Below, one piece after another: positions 25,451 through 36,277 of a stretch of 64,000 nucleotides of DNA. Under the pieces are notes generated by a model that saw only the letters and a list, made by a program, of their open reading frames with translations, did not search any database and had not been told where the DNA came from. The DNA is from Adineta steineri (Eukaryota; Rotifera; Eurotatoria; Adinetida; Adinetidae), in assembly GCA_905250115.1 (NCBI GenBank), contig CAJNOI010000317.1, positions 1 to 64,000 on the forward strand, given 5' to 3'. The position numbers and the translations under genes are program-made. The first letter of the stretch is position 1. Each line of letters opens with the position of its first letter.

Positions 25451-27878
25451 ATGATTAACGAAACGTTTCTAATATTCATGAACCATTCATTCGCCGAGCT
25501 ATTGAACTTTCGTTATCTGCGGTCGAACATGGAAATTGTCCATTTGGTGCTTGTCTTGTTTCAGAGGATGGCCAAATATTACTGACTGCCGAAAATACAG
25601 TTCTTACACCTAATACTGATTCTACTCGCCATGCTGAATTGAATCTAATTAGTATGGCCACACAAAAATTTAGTGAAGACATTCTTGAACAATGTACATT
25701 ATATACTAGCTGTGAACCATGTTTAATGTGTACAGGTGCTTTTCGTTGGAGTGGTATTCGACAGTTGGTTTACGCTCTTTCATATGAAAGACTGGAAGTA
25801 AGTACACAAATAATAAATGAGAAAACTTCGGATTTCATCCGAGAGTTATGTGTACTGCAAAAAGTATATGAGATACATAAGTCATTCCACAATATCTGAA
25901 CTAGAGATGAGCGGTATTAGGTATTAGTATCATACCGCACGGTATGCGGTAACAGATAGCTATACCGCACTCCCGCATTGCTGTAAGAAGAAGACTTCTG
26001 ACAATGATTTCCGGAGATATCTCTTATAACTCTTTCATTCGCGTTAAATATTGGTAGAAATTCTGGAAAACTAGGCAAGTTTCGTTCTGTTATTCTCTTG
26101 TCAAAAATGAGTTGAAACTAAGTAGATCCTATCACATTAGCTTTACATGTTATTTGCGATCTTCCAAATAATAAAAATTCATCTCATCTGCTAACATTCA
26201 GTGACGGATCGCCACGAAACCGCTTATTACTCGAGCTAAAATTTTTTGGTTGATACACCACTGCTAAAATTCATTTGGCTTTTTCGTCAAGCTTGATATC
26301 TGTGATATGCCGCACACCACTTAAAATTCTTTTTCATACAAAAAATGTTTTACAACTGATTCGTAAATTTCAAGTAGCATCACATTTCTCAACAAAAATA
26401 ACTGAATCGTCTGATCAAAAAACTATCTCTCCTTATCTTCATCTGAGACGTCATCATTTTCTCAAAAATTTATACCTGCATATATTCATCCGAAAACTGT
26501 CTGATACCTTAGTTTTCAAACCACACAAAGAAGATATTAGTAGTGCAATAGGTATATAAAGATATGAGTTTTTGTACTATCATGATGCTTTTTGTAAAAT
26601 TATGCAACGTTGTGTACCAGTCGATAAAATCATGTATTCTTAAAATTTCTTTTCATGCATGTGCTTTTAAGTTTCTGAGGGTGGGTGTGGGTGTGGTTGT
26701 GGGCATGAATACTGTATTCACATAGGACCCAAACCCACACCCACCCTCAAGATGGACTCGATAGGTTTACAAGATCAACCTATTAGTACTCTACTGGAAG
26801 GTATCAGAAGTGCCACTATAAAATGAATTTTTGAGTTAATGCCGATTTCAGATCTTTTTTAGAATCAGTTTTTGATACTGAATCTAAAAATAATAGTTTG
26901 GAAAGGTCTTAAGAACAGGAATATAGTGATTTTTGCATTTTTTGTCGAAAAATCTGGTTTTTAGCAAAACTCAGATTTTTAAGTTTTTTTTGCAATTTTT
27001 GACTACAAAAATGCGTCAAAAAAGAATAAAAAGTAGTTCATCGTGACCAGCAACTCACACTCTATCAACCCATTTATAAAGACATTAAAAATAAATTTCA
27101 CTTGATTTTTGCATTGCGTGCACCTTATATTATGTATGGCTTTGAAGCTCGTAAAATTCTTTATTAAATAGTATATAGCAAACGGGCTTTTATTCGACTC
27201 TGATAGAAAAGTTTCTTAAGAAAACGCCGCTAGATCGTTTTTCCCTATATAGAGAAATCACAGGGAAATGTCAGTATTTTCGCAATAGCTCAGGAATGGC
27301 TCGACCAATAGGGCTCGTTTTCGAATTCGACCGAGATCTTGATGAGATTAAACTGTGCGTAAGGTTCTATGACAATCGGCTTAGCCTTTCAGGAGTCATT
27401 GTGTAAACGGCCGGACACACTGATCGATTCTACATGTGTACTCACTTTTCGAGTACGCAAAAAGGAAGAATTAAAAGTTCGAAAAAACACGATTAAACAA
27501 GAGATTATTAAAAAAAAGAATTCTGTCTATTATATTTTATACCAGCAAGTTATTATATTAAATCTGTCTTTATCAGAAAAAATCTATAGATAAATCAAAA
27601 ATTAAAAAACAATTAAATTTCTTTCTTGATTGAGAGCATTGAGACAAAGATAATATTCAACATTGAAAACACCGTATGATGAAAAAAGATCGATTACTAA
27701 ATATAAGATAAGAGAATAGTAAATTTTGAAATGCTTTTTTTAGAAATATGCAGATGCTGATGGTCCCTTTTCGTGTCGACCATTTTTATCATCACCACAA
27801 TTTACAGTCATTGGTCCTATACTTGAAGACGAAGCTGTCAAAATTCATCAAACCTATTGGTCTCGATTCACATCATAA
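25451..27878 (+). CDS. Nucleoside/cytosine deaminase, two exons, start region disrupted
   Basis: Two exons match a zinc nucleoside deaminase of the CDA superfamily, whose members remove the amino group of free bases or nucleosides. Exon 1, to the donor at 25798, encodes HEPFIRRAIELS, PFGACLV, the zinc/proton-shuttle motif HAE and the zinc motif CEPCLMC. Exon 2 (27744-27878) encodes the family's usual C-terminal end (VIGPILEDEAV, then HQTYW). The splice joins GAA to AAA in phase. The intron is 1,946 bases, against 50-60 elsewhere, and is full of repeat debris. The frame of exon 1 has TAA at 25456-25458 and no upstream in-frame ATG. The ATG at 25451 (MINETFL) is off by two bases from the HEPF frame, so either the start is damaged or a 5' exon was missed. 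All catalytic residues remain. It may be functional or newly broken. Confidence 0.7.
25902..25980. repeat. hAT-like left end with ACCGCA/TGCGGT words
   Basis: TAGAGATGAGCGGTATT begins like other TAGRGATG ends in the window. It is followed by inverted CATACCGCAC/GGTATGCGGT words. No matching right end was found nearby, so it is a fragment inside the deaminase intron. Confidence 0.45.
26676..26753. repeat. TGTGGG-type inverted repeat inside the deaminase intron
   Basis: TGAGGGTGGGTGTGGGTGTG on the left pairs with ACCCACACCCACCCTCA on the right, around a spacer of about 35 bases. The right border CCCTCAAGAT mirrors the ATCTTGAGGG border of the other copies. Confidence 0.75.
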
Positions 27879-29764
27879 TCTACAACTGTTCTTTTTCATT
27901 TAAATTGAAACGAATTTATTGTTGCAGCAAAAGAATAAATAATATCATGCAGTTAGTTTATAAACAAAGGTGTAACTCTGCAAATGGATAGGGTGATTCC
28001 ATATGAAACGTACCACGTTTACATCAACCTTCTCAGAATTTGCTCAAACCTTGAGGGTTTGTAGAGCTCGACGAACTGATCATTTTGATATAAAAATATC
28101 CTAGATTTGCATCTAGTTTGACCTAGAACCACCTATAATAAGGTTACATGAAAATGTCGAAAATCGGCAAAATCGAGTGGGTAACTAAACGTATTTTGCC
28201 TGTTTTATTGCCATTAAAAATCGAAACCCCAATTATTTACACATATTCTGATAGCCCAGCTTTCGCTCTATCGACCTATATACAAACGAAATAATTTGGC
28301 TCAATTAAATGAGCCTGCAACAGTGCACACCTTCGTAAAATTGATCTCATGATAGCAGAGTCCTGCCAAATTCGGATGAATGGAGCTATAGTGGATTTTG
28401 CAGAGCTTCACTTGCTCTATCTTCTGGTATATAAGGCTCATCACCTGATCTCGATTTTCATTCGTTAGAGAGCTCAAAACATTAATCTACGTCCATATTC
28501 TCTTTCTCGTAGAGAAGAGTCCAGTAAACATAAATTGTCTGATTTCCTGTGTGTCCGCAGGATCAAAAAACATTGAAAATCGATTTTTCGAAAAAGACAT
28601 TTCTCGGGGTATTTCAATGCGCGGAGTTCGAATTTGAGGTCTGTTGGGTGACTATGGTTAGGGGTCGGTTGATGAAGAGCAGTGCTGTCACCTTATCTGC
28701 TTTTTTAAGAATATCAAGTCATTGACTTTCATTCATATTTGTAATCAATAATTACCATCTGAATGATCATTTTTTGAATTTTAAAAACAAACTTTAATCA
28801 ATAATGAGTCATATTATTATTTCGTCCGAGTGCAACTTCTATTATATAAATCCTGTATTCTAGTGGCTAAAAACGCATCCAATGTATATATTTTATATTT
28901 ATTTCATTCTTTATCTATTTCTCTTTTGTCATTAATCTTATGATTTGTGTGACTCATACAGATCAACATATATATTCTTTTGTATGTTTGTTGAATGAAT
29001 GAATATAAAAAATCAACGTGAGTTGTGTAGATATTTATAATATAAAGGCAATGAAAACGAGTGGTGAAGATATTATTACTAACGAAGATAGTATTACTGA
29101 TGAAAATAAACCTGAAGTTTTAACAATTGCAAAATCACGAGCATCTTGAGGGTGTGGGTGTGGGTGCGTGTGTGGGTTAAGTGCTATATCCGTCACAAAT
29201 CCACAGTCAGACACTAACCTACACGTCACATCCACACCCACACCCACCCACACCCACCCACACCCACCCACACCCACCCACACCCACCCACACCCACACC
29301 CTCAACGAGTATTTCGTTCATTCTTTAACAAAAATTAACATTCAGTAGAGTTAGTTGTAAGAAATACAAGTAATACATGATATAAACTATTCAGTTGATA
29401 TAACTTCTCGTTGAACAAGATGTTAGTGTGTCTGACATTACCAGCGGTGCTGAGGGTGTCAGTGTTTTTAGTATTTCAATGACCAGTGATACTGAATCTA
29501 TTGGTGTGCACTGAGCATTACTGTTGGAGACAAAAGTATCGATTTTTCTAGTAATGTCACTGATATCGCACATCCCTAGAAGTATCACGTATCATTTACT
29601 AGGTAAGTGGTATTAGTTACTAGTTACTGATAACAGTAATGGTAATATGACACTCCTATTCTAGATGGTACTCTAATGCAACACTGCATTAACACCCACA
29701 ACGCTAATAAACGTAAATAACAATTCTGTTCCTTGTTACCTGTACACAATAAAATTGATCTTTA
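27879..29764. other. Gene-free repeat-rich stretch
   Basis: No complete gene is present. A small coding-like frame, 29051-29149 (MKTSGEDIITNEDS to AKSRAS), ends exactly where a TGTGGG-type repeat begins. From 29410 to 29660 there are degenerate CAGTGATA/GGTGTCAGTG words with a hAT-like end (reverse complement TAGGGATGTGCGATATC near 29562-29578). Confidence 0.5.
29144..29305. repeat. Longest TGTGGG-type inverted repeat, with tandem CCCACACCCA
   Basis: ATCTTGAGGGTGTGGGTGTG on the left pairs with a right arm of eight or so tandem CACCCACCCA/CACCCACACC units ending CCCTCAA. The right arm is expanded compared with other copies. The spacer is about 55 bases. The G-rich words match the TGTGGG telomere type. 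Confidence 0.8.
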
Positions 29765-31288
29765 ATGGAAGAAATCCTGGCTGATTTCATCGTTGTGGGA
29801 GGTGGTACAGCTGGGTGCATTGTAGCTGCAAGATTAGCCGAATATGGCTTTAAAACTCTACTATTATCGAGTGGTTCGAATGATACGACAAACCTATTGA
29901 TAAAACAAAAGTCTCTCTTTACAGAACTCTTGCAAGCTTCTCACCTCAAACATTATCTGCCTCATATGCCTTTACCAAATCTAAATAATCGGACATTGAA
30001 TCTGATTGTCTGGAATAGTCTTGGAGGTAGTAGCATTAATTGGGGTGGAATGGAACGAATGATGAAAAGTGAATGTGACTTATTTGTTAATGCCAGCGGC
30101 GATCAATCTTTTTCTTTCGAACATATGTCGCTGTATTATAAAAAGGTTGAAAATTTCACAACAACGGCACCATTTCCAGTTGACGGAATTCATGGTGATA
30201 ATGGTCCAATTCATATGATACATGTTGATGAGCCTGCGTTCTCCCGAGTATGGAAGAAGGTTGCTGATGAACTCGGCGAGACTTTCAGTGACGATCTGGC
30301 AGGTTCTATTGATTACGGTTTTTCATTCGAGCCATCATCATTCGTAAACGAACTGAGAAGCTGGAGTGCTTCCGAATATTTAATTCCTGCTTTGGACCAA
30401 TATCCAAACCTCACCATGATAACAGGCGCTACTGTAACCAAATTGAATGTGAATCCAATAACTAAGCACATCGACAGTCTTCTGTTCGTATCCTCTAACG
30501 GTTGCTTTCGCGCTGTTGCTCAAAAAGAGTATATTTTGTCTGCCGGCACATTTTTCAGTCCTCATTTACTTCTACTATCGGGTGTAGGCGATCCTGAACT
30601 TCTTGAGCTAAATAACATACCTGTAAAACATATTTTAAAACAAGTTGGAAAGAATCTAACTGACAATGGTGTTGTCACTGTTGAATACCAAACGAAGGGC
30701 TTGCCAGTTGGCCAATGTATACCCATTGCTTTGGTTAATCGCCAAGTGAAAACTACCGATACGAATGCCGATTTATTCTTTGTTCTACAAATGGATCATG
30801 CAACAGAACATCTTTATATATTGATCTTCAATGGTTTACCAAAATCACGCACCGGTTCTATTTCATTGTACAATGCCAACCCACTCGTACCGCCTAAAGT
30901 AACTTTGAATTATCTTGATGATGAAAAAGACATTGAAGCATTTATAGACGGCATCAATTATATGCGACGAGTAATGTCCACAAATGCAATAGAAGAAAGT
31001 GCTAAAGTGACTGAAATTTCGCCAGGCCTTCAAGAGAGAAACTTGGATTCATATATTCGTAACACATTGGAACCTGCACATCATTTCATCGGTACGTGTT
31101 CAATGGGACAAGATGCAGAGACATCAGTGGTTAATAAAGACTTCAAAGTACATGGATTGGATAATCTTCGCATAGTAGACGCATCAGTGTTTCCAACAGG
31201 CTTTGTGTCCAAAGCAGGTCCGTGTTTAACTGTCTATGCTTTAGCTGAGAAGGCTGCCGATGTTTTGAAACAGGAGTATTCTCGATAA
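29765..31288 (+). CDS. GMC-family FAD-dependent oxidoreductase, intronless
   Basis: A single open frame of 507 residues starts at an ATG directly followed by the FAD-binding strand. The dinucleotide motif is VVGGGTAG (residues 10-17). The GMC signature is GGSSINWGG (about 88-96) and the active-site histidine lies in HHFIGTCSMG. GMC enzymes oxidise alcohols, choline, sugars or similar substrates with FAD. The C-terminal segment reads SKAGPCLTVYALAEKAAD. By alignment from memory, the second catalytic His/Asn of the family falls on glycine here, so turnover may be altered. It lacks introns, unlike most genes in the window, and sits among mobile elements. This fits horizontal acquisition but does not prove it. 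The substrate cannot be told. No signal peptide is visible. Confidence 0.92.
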   Translation: MEEILADFIVVGGGTAGCIVAARLAEYGFKTLLLSSGSNDTTNLLIKQKSLFTELLQASHLKHYLPHMPLPNLNNRTLNLIVWNSLGGSSINWGGMERMMKSECDLFVNASGDQSFSFEHMSLYYKKVENFTTTAPFPVDGIHGDNGPIHMIHVDEPAFSRVWKKVADELGETFSDDLAGSIDYGFSFEPSSFVNELRSWSASEYLIPALDQYPNLTMITGATVTKLNVNPITKHIDSLLFVSSNGCFRAVAQKEYILSAGTFFSPHLLLLSGVGDPELLELNNIPVKHILKQVGKNLTDNGVVTVEYQTKGLPVGQCIPIALVNRQVKTTDTNADLFFVLQMDHATEHLYILIFNGLPKSRTGSISLYNANPLVPPKVTLNYLDDEKDIEAFIDGINYMRRVMSTNAIEESAKVTEISPGLQERNLDSYIRNTLEPAHHFIGTCSMGQDAETSVVNKDFKVHGLDNLRIVDASVFPTGFVSKAGPCLTVYALAEKAADVLKQEYSR

Positions 31289-31508
31289 TTAAAAGCTTTC
31301 TAGCCTAGATTTTTGCTTATTTTTACGAACATCTGGAGATCTTTGTTGAAGAACCTTTGCAATTTATTTGTCCGCAAGATATGCGCAAGAAAAACAACTG
31401 TCTTTTAGTCGGATTTGTATTATATTCACGATCTTTTCACAATGCAATGTTGTCATGTCCTATATTCACATATTGCTATGAGTTAGTGCTAAACATCGGC
31501 GTGGCCAC

Positions 31509-31585
31509 TTGAGGGTGTGGGTGTGGGTGGGTGGATGTGCCTTAGTATGAGTAGTGTATTGTAATTCCACACCCACACCCTCTCA
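31509..31585. repeat. TGTGGG-type inverted repeat
   Basis: CTTGAGGGTGTGGGTGTGGG pairs with CCACACCCACACCCTCTCA across a spacer of about 35 bases. It is preceded by GGCGTGGCCA, which resembles the hAT-like border seen before the copy at 24182. Confidence 0.75.
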
Positions 31586-32003
31586 GGTACAAAATGAGCA
31601 AATGGGGTACAGGTGGCAGCCCTGATAGGAGCCTTTTTTCTATAATAATCTTCTATATTTGATTAAACTGAAAAGCAGTAAAAATCAATAGTATTAATAT
31701 CAATCGATTATGTTTGACTGATCGATTCAGATTTGATTAGTAATTTGCAATAGCTTGTACTCTGTGATGAGTGAAAGTATTTGATAGATTAAAACATGAT
31801 GATCTATTGTTTATTTTATTCGCCAACTCACTAGTTTTAATGCTATAAAATTATATTAAGCAAAAGCAAATTAAGAAGTTTTCAAAATAATAAAATGAGA
31901 TAATTTTATCTATCTTAACAACGTTGACTATGACAAATGATATTTCTTATTGATTGTATTAATTGAATTTCAAAATAAAATTGTACATATGAACACCCTA
32001 TTA

Positions 32004-32123
32004 CAGAGATGGAACCGGTACCAGTAACCGGCCGGTTCGGTCCGATACCTGTCCGAACTTTAGACCGGTATTTACCGGTCTACCGGTACCGGTCGTCAAA
32101 AACCCGGGACGGTTTTATCTCTG
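32004..32123. mobile_element. 120-bp hAT-like MITE with perfect 8-bp target duplication
   Basis: CAGAGATGGAACCGG at the left and CAGAGATAAAACCG in the reverse complement of the right end form the inverted repeats. CCCTATTA flanks it on both sides (31996-32003 and 32124-32131). The interior is almost entirely ACCGGT/CCGGTACCGG words that can pair with each other. Confidence 0.9.
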
Positions 32124-32606
32124 CCCTATTATCTAACATGAAAGAATAAAATCGAGGTATGAAATTATAGCCATAACAGATGACAAAAGACTAATTGTTT
32201 AGTTTGATAATTCTTAATGGTATTTTATATAAGATAAAATTCATCGGTGAAAATTGATAGAATCATTCTACTTGTAAAATCAAATATCGTTTTCTAAGTA
32301 TACCCAACCATTGGTTTTCTTATTATCGCCTTCGTTACACATGAAGAAATATTGTTATTTGTATTTCGGATGATTGCTTACGAAGACGAAATGCATAAAG
32401 ATAAGAGGAAAGTAAACGATACGTGACAGAAATATTGTGTGTATCGACGAAGGCCTCTTTTGCATGTTAGTCGAATAACTTGAATAAAAGACATATTTTA
32501 GTTAAACAGAACAAACTACTGTTTTTTGAACTAATCTGACATTAACTTTTACCTTTGTTTTATATATTTATTTTCCATAGAGTGAACATTGTCAATACAG
32601 AAAACA

Positions 32607-33751
32607 ATGGCACATTTATCTGAATCATCTAATAATGACGATATTAATATGAATAATCTTCATATTGAAGGTAAGAGTTTCGAGATTGAATATTTCTGTA
32701 GCATCCATTATAACATTCCGAACAAAAAATAAGCATTTCAATACATCCACTTTTATATAATAAAACTTTGCTTAACAACCCTTCGTGAGCATTTAGAAAA
32801 AAAGCAACGAAAACATGTTTTGAATGACGTACAATATAACATTAAATTACTATGATACAATACAATAAAATTCCTCTTTCGTTTGAATCTAGACAAGAAG
32901 AACGACGTGCGCCGATCAAGTGTACTTGATGAAGGAACATTGAGGGAAAATGAGAGTGAATCGAAACATGAACAGCGTCTTGATGCTCTAAAAAATGCGT
33001 ATGGAATAATGTTAAATAGTGTTGGCGAAGATGCAATGCGTCAAGGTCAGTTAATTACTTCAACTTTAATACTAAGATTAAATCTTTATATTATTTATAA
33101 CAGGTCTATTGAAAACACCAGAACGTGCCGCTAAAGCAATGCTTTTTTTTACTAAAGGATATGAACAATCAGTACGAGATGTTGTTAGTGATGCTATATT
33201 CGATGAAGAATGTGATAATATGGTAGTTGTTAAAGATATTGATATATATTCACTTTGTGAACATCATTTGTATGTTAAATAAATCTTTAGTTTTATTACA
33301 TTAATTTATTTAATAGGATACCCTTCTTTGGTAAAGTATCGGTAGGTTATTTACCCAATAAACGTGTTATTGGACTGAGTAAAATAGCAAGGTCAATATA
33401 TAAAATATTACTAAAGATTAAAAAATATAATTTATAATTATTATAGAATTGTCGAAATCTTCAGTCGTCGTCTTCAAGGTGAATATATTAAAATAAAAAT
33501 TGAAGGTTGATCTATGCTATTTATTTTTAGTGCAAGAACGTTTAACTCAACAGATTGCTCAAGCTATAGAAGAAGCTGTTCAACCATTAGGTGTTGGTGT
33601 TATCGTTGAATGTGTACACATGTGCATGGTTATGCGTGGAGCAGAAAAAGTCAACTCACGTACAACAACATCAGCTATGCTTGGTAACTTTCGTCACAAT
33701 GCAAAAACACGCGAAGAATTTTTAATCATTGGACGCAACAGCTCTTTTTGA
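32607..33751 (+). CDS. GCH1: GTP cyclohydrolase I
   Basis: Six exons join in frame: 32607-32670, 32893-33045, 33104-33269, 33317-33391, 33447-33478 and 33531-33751, giving 236 residues, close to the animal enzyme. It converts GTP to dihydroneopterin triphosphate, the entry step of tetrahydrobiopterin synthesis. The core starts at [12 protein letters not shown]. The zinc ligands are seen in SLCEHHL and in the second Cys motif [10 protein letters not shown]. The substrate-binding region [20 protein letters not shown] and the C-terminal TREEFL are intact. The N-terminal 50 residues are acidic and variable, as in animal homologues. The splice inside CEHHL is phase 2 and the others are canonical. 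The next pathway gene, PTS, lies about 5 kb downstream in the same orientation. Confidence 0.96.
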
Positions 33752-33971
33752 CATTTATTTTTATATCGATTCAAATATGAGTAGTTAGAATATTATTTAT
33801 AAATTGAAAATTTCGTACGAAATGCGACATAGCGTTTCTCCAGGTTCAATATTTAGTTTATCTGTAAGATATATAAAGGGTGTCCCAGAAATACTGAAAC
33901 GATTTTAAAATTTATCCTTCTAAAGCTTAACAAAAGCAGAGTCTTTGAAGCATTGGCACATTATTGGACAT

Positions 33972-34758
33972 TAGAGAACGGCAGGGTTGCCCCGATCTCG
34001 GCGGGATCGGGATTGATGACGTGACAGGGCCGGGACTGAAAATCCCGAACGCTGCTTCAACGGGATCGGGATCGGGACAGGATAAAACTTTTCGGGGCTT
34101 TGTTAATTATATCTTATCGAAGTGCAATTCTTTTTTATTCAAAAATTCAATATAATCTTTCGTAAAAATAAAATTAAAATACACGTGTACACATGTCATG
34201 AAAAACAATGTTCGTAAGATAAATAAATAAGTAGGATTGAAGAAACAGCAAGTTTTGATCACTCTTTGAGTTCATCTTCACTTGATACGGTGTTACTATT
34301 TCCAGTTCGATGCTTCTTCGATACTGAAGGTGTCTGCTATTCACCTTCAAGCTCGTTGCTCGACTTATATTCGTTGATTGACTTTCGTTCCTGTCTTTGA
34401 TCATATAGATTTGTCCTTATTGATCTTGTCTTCGATCTTTCTCGTTTCACTTTTAATGTATTGAAATGTTTTATCTGTCTCAAATATGCATTCTCTTTTC
34501 GGCTTGATCGATTAGTTTGATATAGCATCTGACCGAAAGAACTCAGAATATTATAATAAACGCTTCAACGTCAGCTTTCTATCAGCAAATCGTAATACTA
34601 TGGAATTCTATCGAGTTGCGTCTTATTCTACCTATGCCTTGAAAAACTATTTCTGGTAGATCCAAAACAAATCGGGTTTAAACGGAACTGGGACGGGTTT
34701 CATCCAAGCGGTACATAATCGGGATTGGGACGAAAAAAGCCGGTCCCGCCGCTCCCTA
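33972..34758. mobile_element. 787-bp hAT-like element with perfect 8-bp target duplication
   Basis: TAGAGAACGGCAGGG begins the element, and TAGGGAGCGGCGGG is the reverse complement of its end. TTGGACAT lies directly outside both (33964-33971 and 34759-34766). Near both ends are inverted CGGGATCGGGA words. The roughly 550-base interior is AT-rich and has no long frame, so it is non-autonomous. Confidence 0.9.
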
Positions 34759-34927
34759 TTGGACATCCTTAGTGCTACATAACTACAAAGTTTCAGGCCT
34801 ATAGTTTGTACTATAGATGAAAATCTGTAGCAACACCGACATATACTATTTTTTCAATTTTCCAGGTTACCCTCGGAGTGTGCAACAATATTTTTGATTT
34901 TATTAATATCTCCGCTGTGGTATATGA

Positions 34928-35656
34928 TAGAGTTGTAACCGGTCGGTCGACCGGCATAATTTTTTACGAGCTTATTATTAAATATATAGGTAGGGGTGTG
35001 TGAGTGGATGTTAGTGCAATAATAAAAATAAAATCGACGTCCACACGCATACCCTCTTTTGATGTCGACAGAACTTCTATCGACATCAAAGAAAAGTATA
35101 TAGAATTTGAGAAACGGACAATCATTGTGATGGCAGTTGGTTATGTTTCCTATCAATATAGATACCAGTAGTTTGTTAAAATTTGCTGCGAACAGTGGTA
35201 GAAATGCTTTGCTATACAAAGCCACATTGATATGATTAAAAACTTTCTTTTTAACCAAATCCGCTCCCCCCTCCATAACAAAAGAGCCGGGGCCTTGTCT
35301 TGCGGTTTCTCACTACACACTTTTCTGTGAAAAAGTCCCCGTACCCTATAGGGCAATTTTTTCCGATTGTTTCTCCAGAGGAGTCTATTATTTCGGTGCG
35401 TCTTAATACAGGAGGACCTTTCATTCTGGAAGGGTGGGGGAGACGGTTGATAAAACTAAGACTAAATAGGAAATTTGACTTCTAGTTTTCTAAAATAATC
35501 ATATTTTTTTGTATTTTATTAAAAAAAATTATATTTTGCAGTATTTTTATAAAAAAAGATGAATAAAAATTAGAGAAAATCTGTGCTGGGCCGGTTGAAA
35601 AATATCTGTTTCGACCGAGCCGGGCCTGCCGGTTGCCGTTACTGGTTACAACTCTA
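34928..35656. mobile_element. hAT-like element with TAGAGTTGTAACCGG ends, nested repeats inside
   Basis: The left end is TAGAGTTGTAACCGGTCGG. The reverse complement of the right end is TAGAGTTGTAACCAGTAAC. No matching 8-base flanks were found, so the pair may not be one insertion. It contains a TGTGTG-type inverted repeat (34991-35055) and a piece resembling the interior of the 18622 element (CGCTCCCCCCTCCATA, near 35263). The right 75 bases are closely similar to 24282-24349. Confidence 0.6.
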
Positions 35657-36073
35657 GTTCTTAAAGCGATTGAACTATTGTTGTACCATACGAATAGAGA
35701 GTACACCCTCGCCTATCATGTTGCATATGTTGTTGGCTGCTTCCGTTGCTTTGTGGTTCAGACGGAATTATTGGAGTAAAAGTACTCGAATCTCTCTACG
35801 AGAAAGATTCATTTTCAGTTCATGATCAGCGTCCATATCCATACTTTATTATCATTCGAAAGACATTCACATTCCCTTTATATACTCTTAGTATGGAAAC
35901 CTCTGAAACTTTCTCGAATGTTCTAGAACTTTTTCAAAAAAACGTGAGAATTCAGGTACCAATCTAATATATGCTCAAAATTCCAGAAGCATTTCTCTTG
36001 TTATTGAGAAGATATTTATTTAACAAGTTGAACAAATGGAATCCCGTAACGCTTGGCAGAGCCCATATGCTAT

Positions 36074-36277
36074 TTGGGATCAATATTAAAAACTACATCT
36101 AGTAATAGGGATTTCAGCAAAAATTATTTCTTGATCAGACTCGATCCCTAGCCTCCATTACTTGTTTTCTGCTGTAATTTTCATTTACTCCGCCTCAGCC
36201 AAATTTTGAGAAGTAATTTTTTCTAATAGAATCCTTATTACTAGATGTACTTTTTAACACTAATTCCAAATATCATA
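36074..36277. repeat. Inverted repeat of about 45-base arms
   Basis: The left arm (ATTAAAAACTACATCTAGTA and flanks) is matched by the reverse complement of the right arm (GTTAAAAAGTACATCTAGTA). The arms are separated by about 110 bases. It may be a decayed MITE; its borders are unclear. Confidence 0.55.

Larger units (their letters stand above)
31289..32606. other. Intergenic stretch with two small repeats
   Basis: It holds a TGTGGG-type inverted repeat (31509-31585) and a 120-base hAT-like MITE (32004-32123). No coding region is seen. The last 100 bases form the upstream region of the GTP cyclohydrolase gene. Confidence 0.6.

Noticed and set aside
26275..26559. 94-residue frame inside the deaminase intron
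   Set aside because: No recognisable domain, and no in-frame continuation into either deaminase exon.
29144..29305. A true chromosome end (telomere)
   Set aside because: The G-rich words are short, imperfect, present in both orientations and bordered by unique DNA on both sides.
33887..33910. GGGTGTCCCAGAAATACTG as a transposon end
   Set aside because: It resembles known mariner-like ends, but no matching inverted copy or TA flanks were found nearby.
34854..35276. 140-residue minus frame
   Set aside because: Crosses a TGTGTG inverted repeat and other element pieces; no domain.
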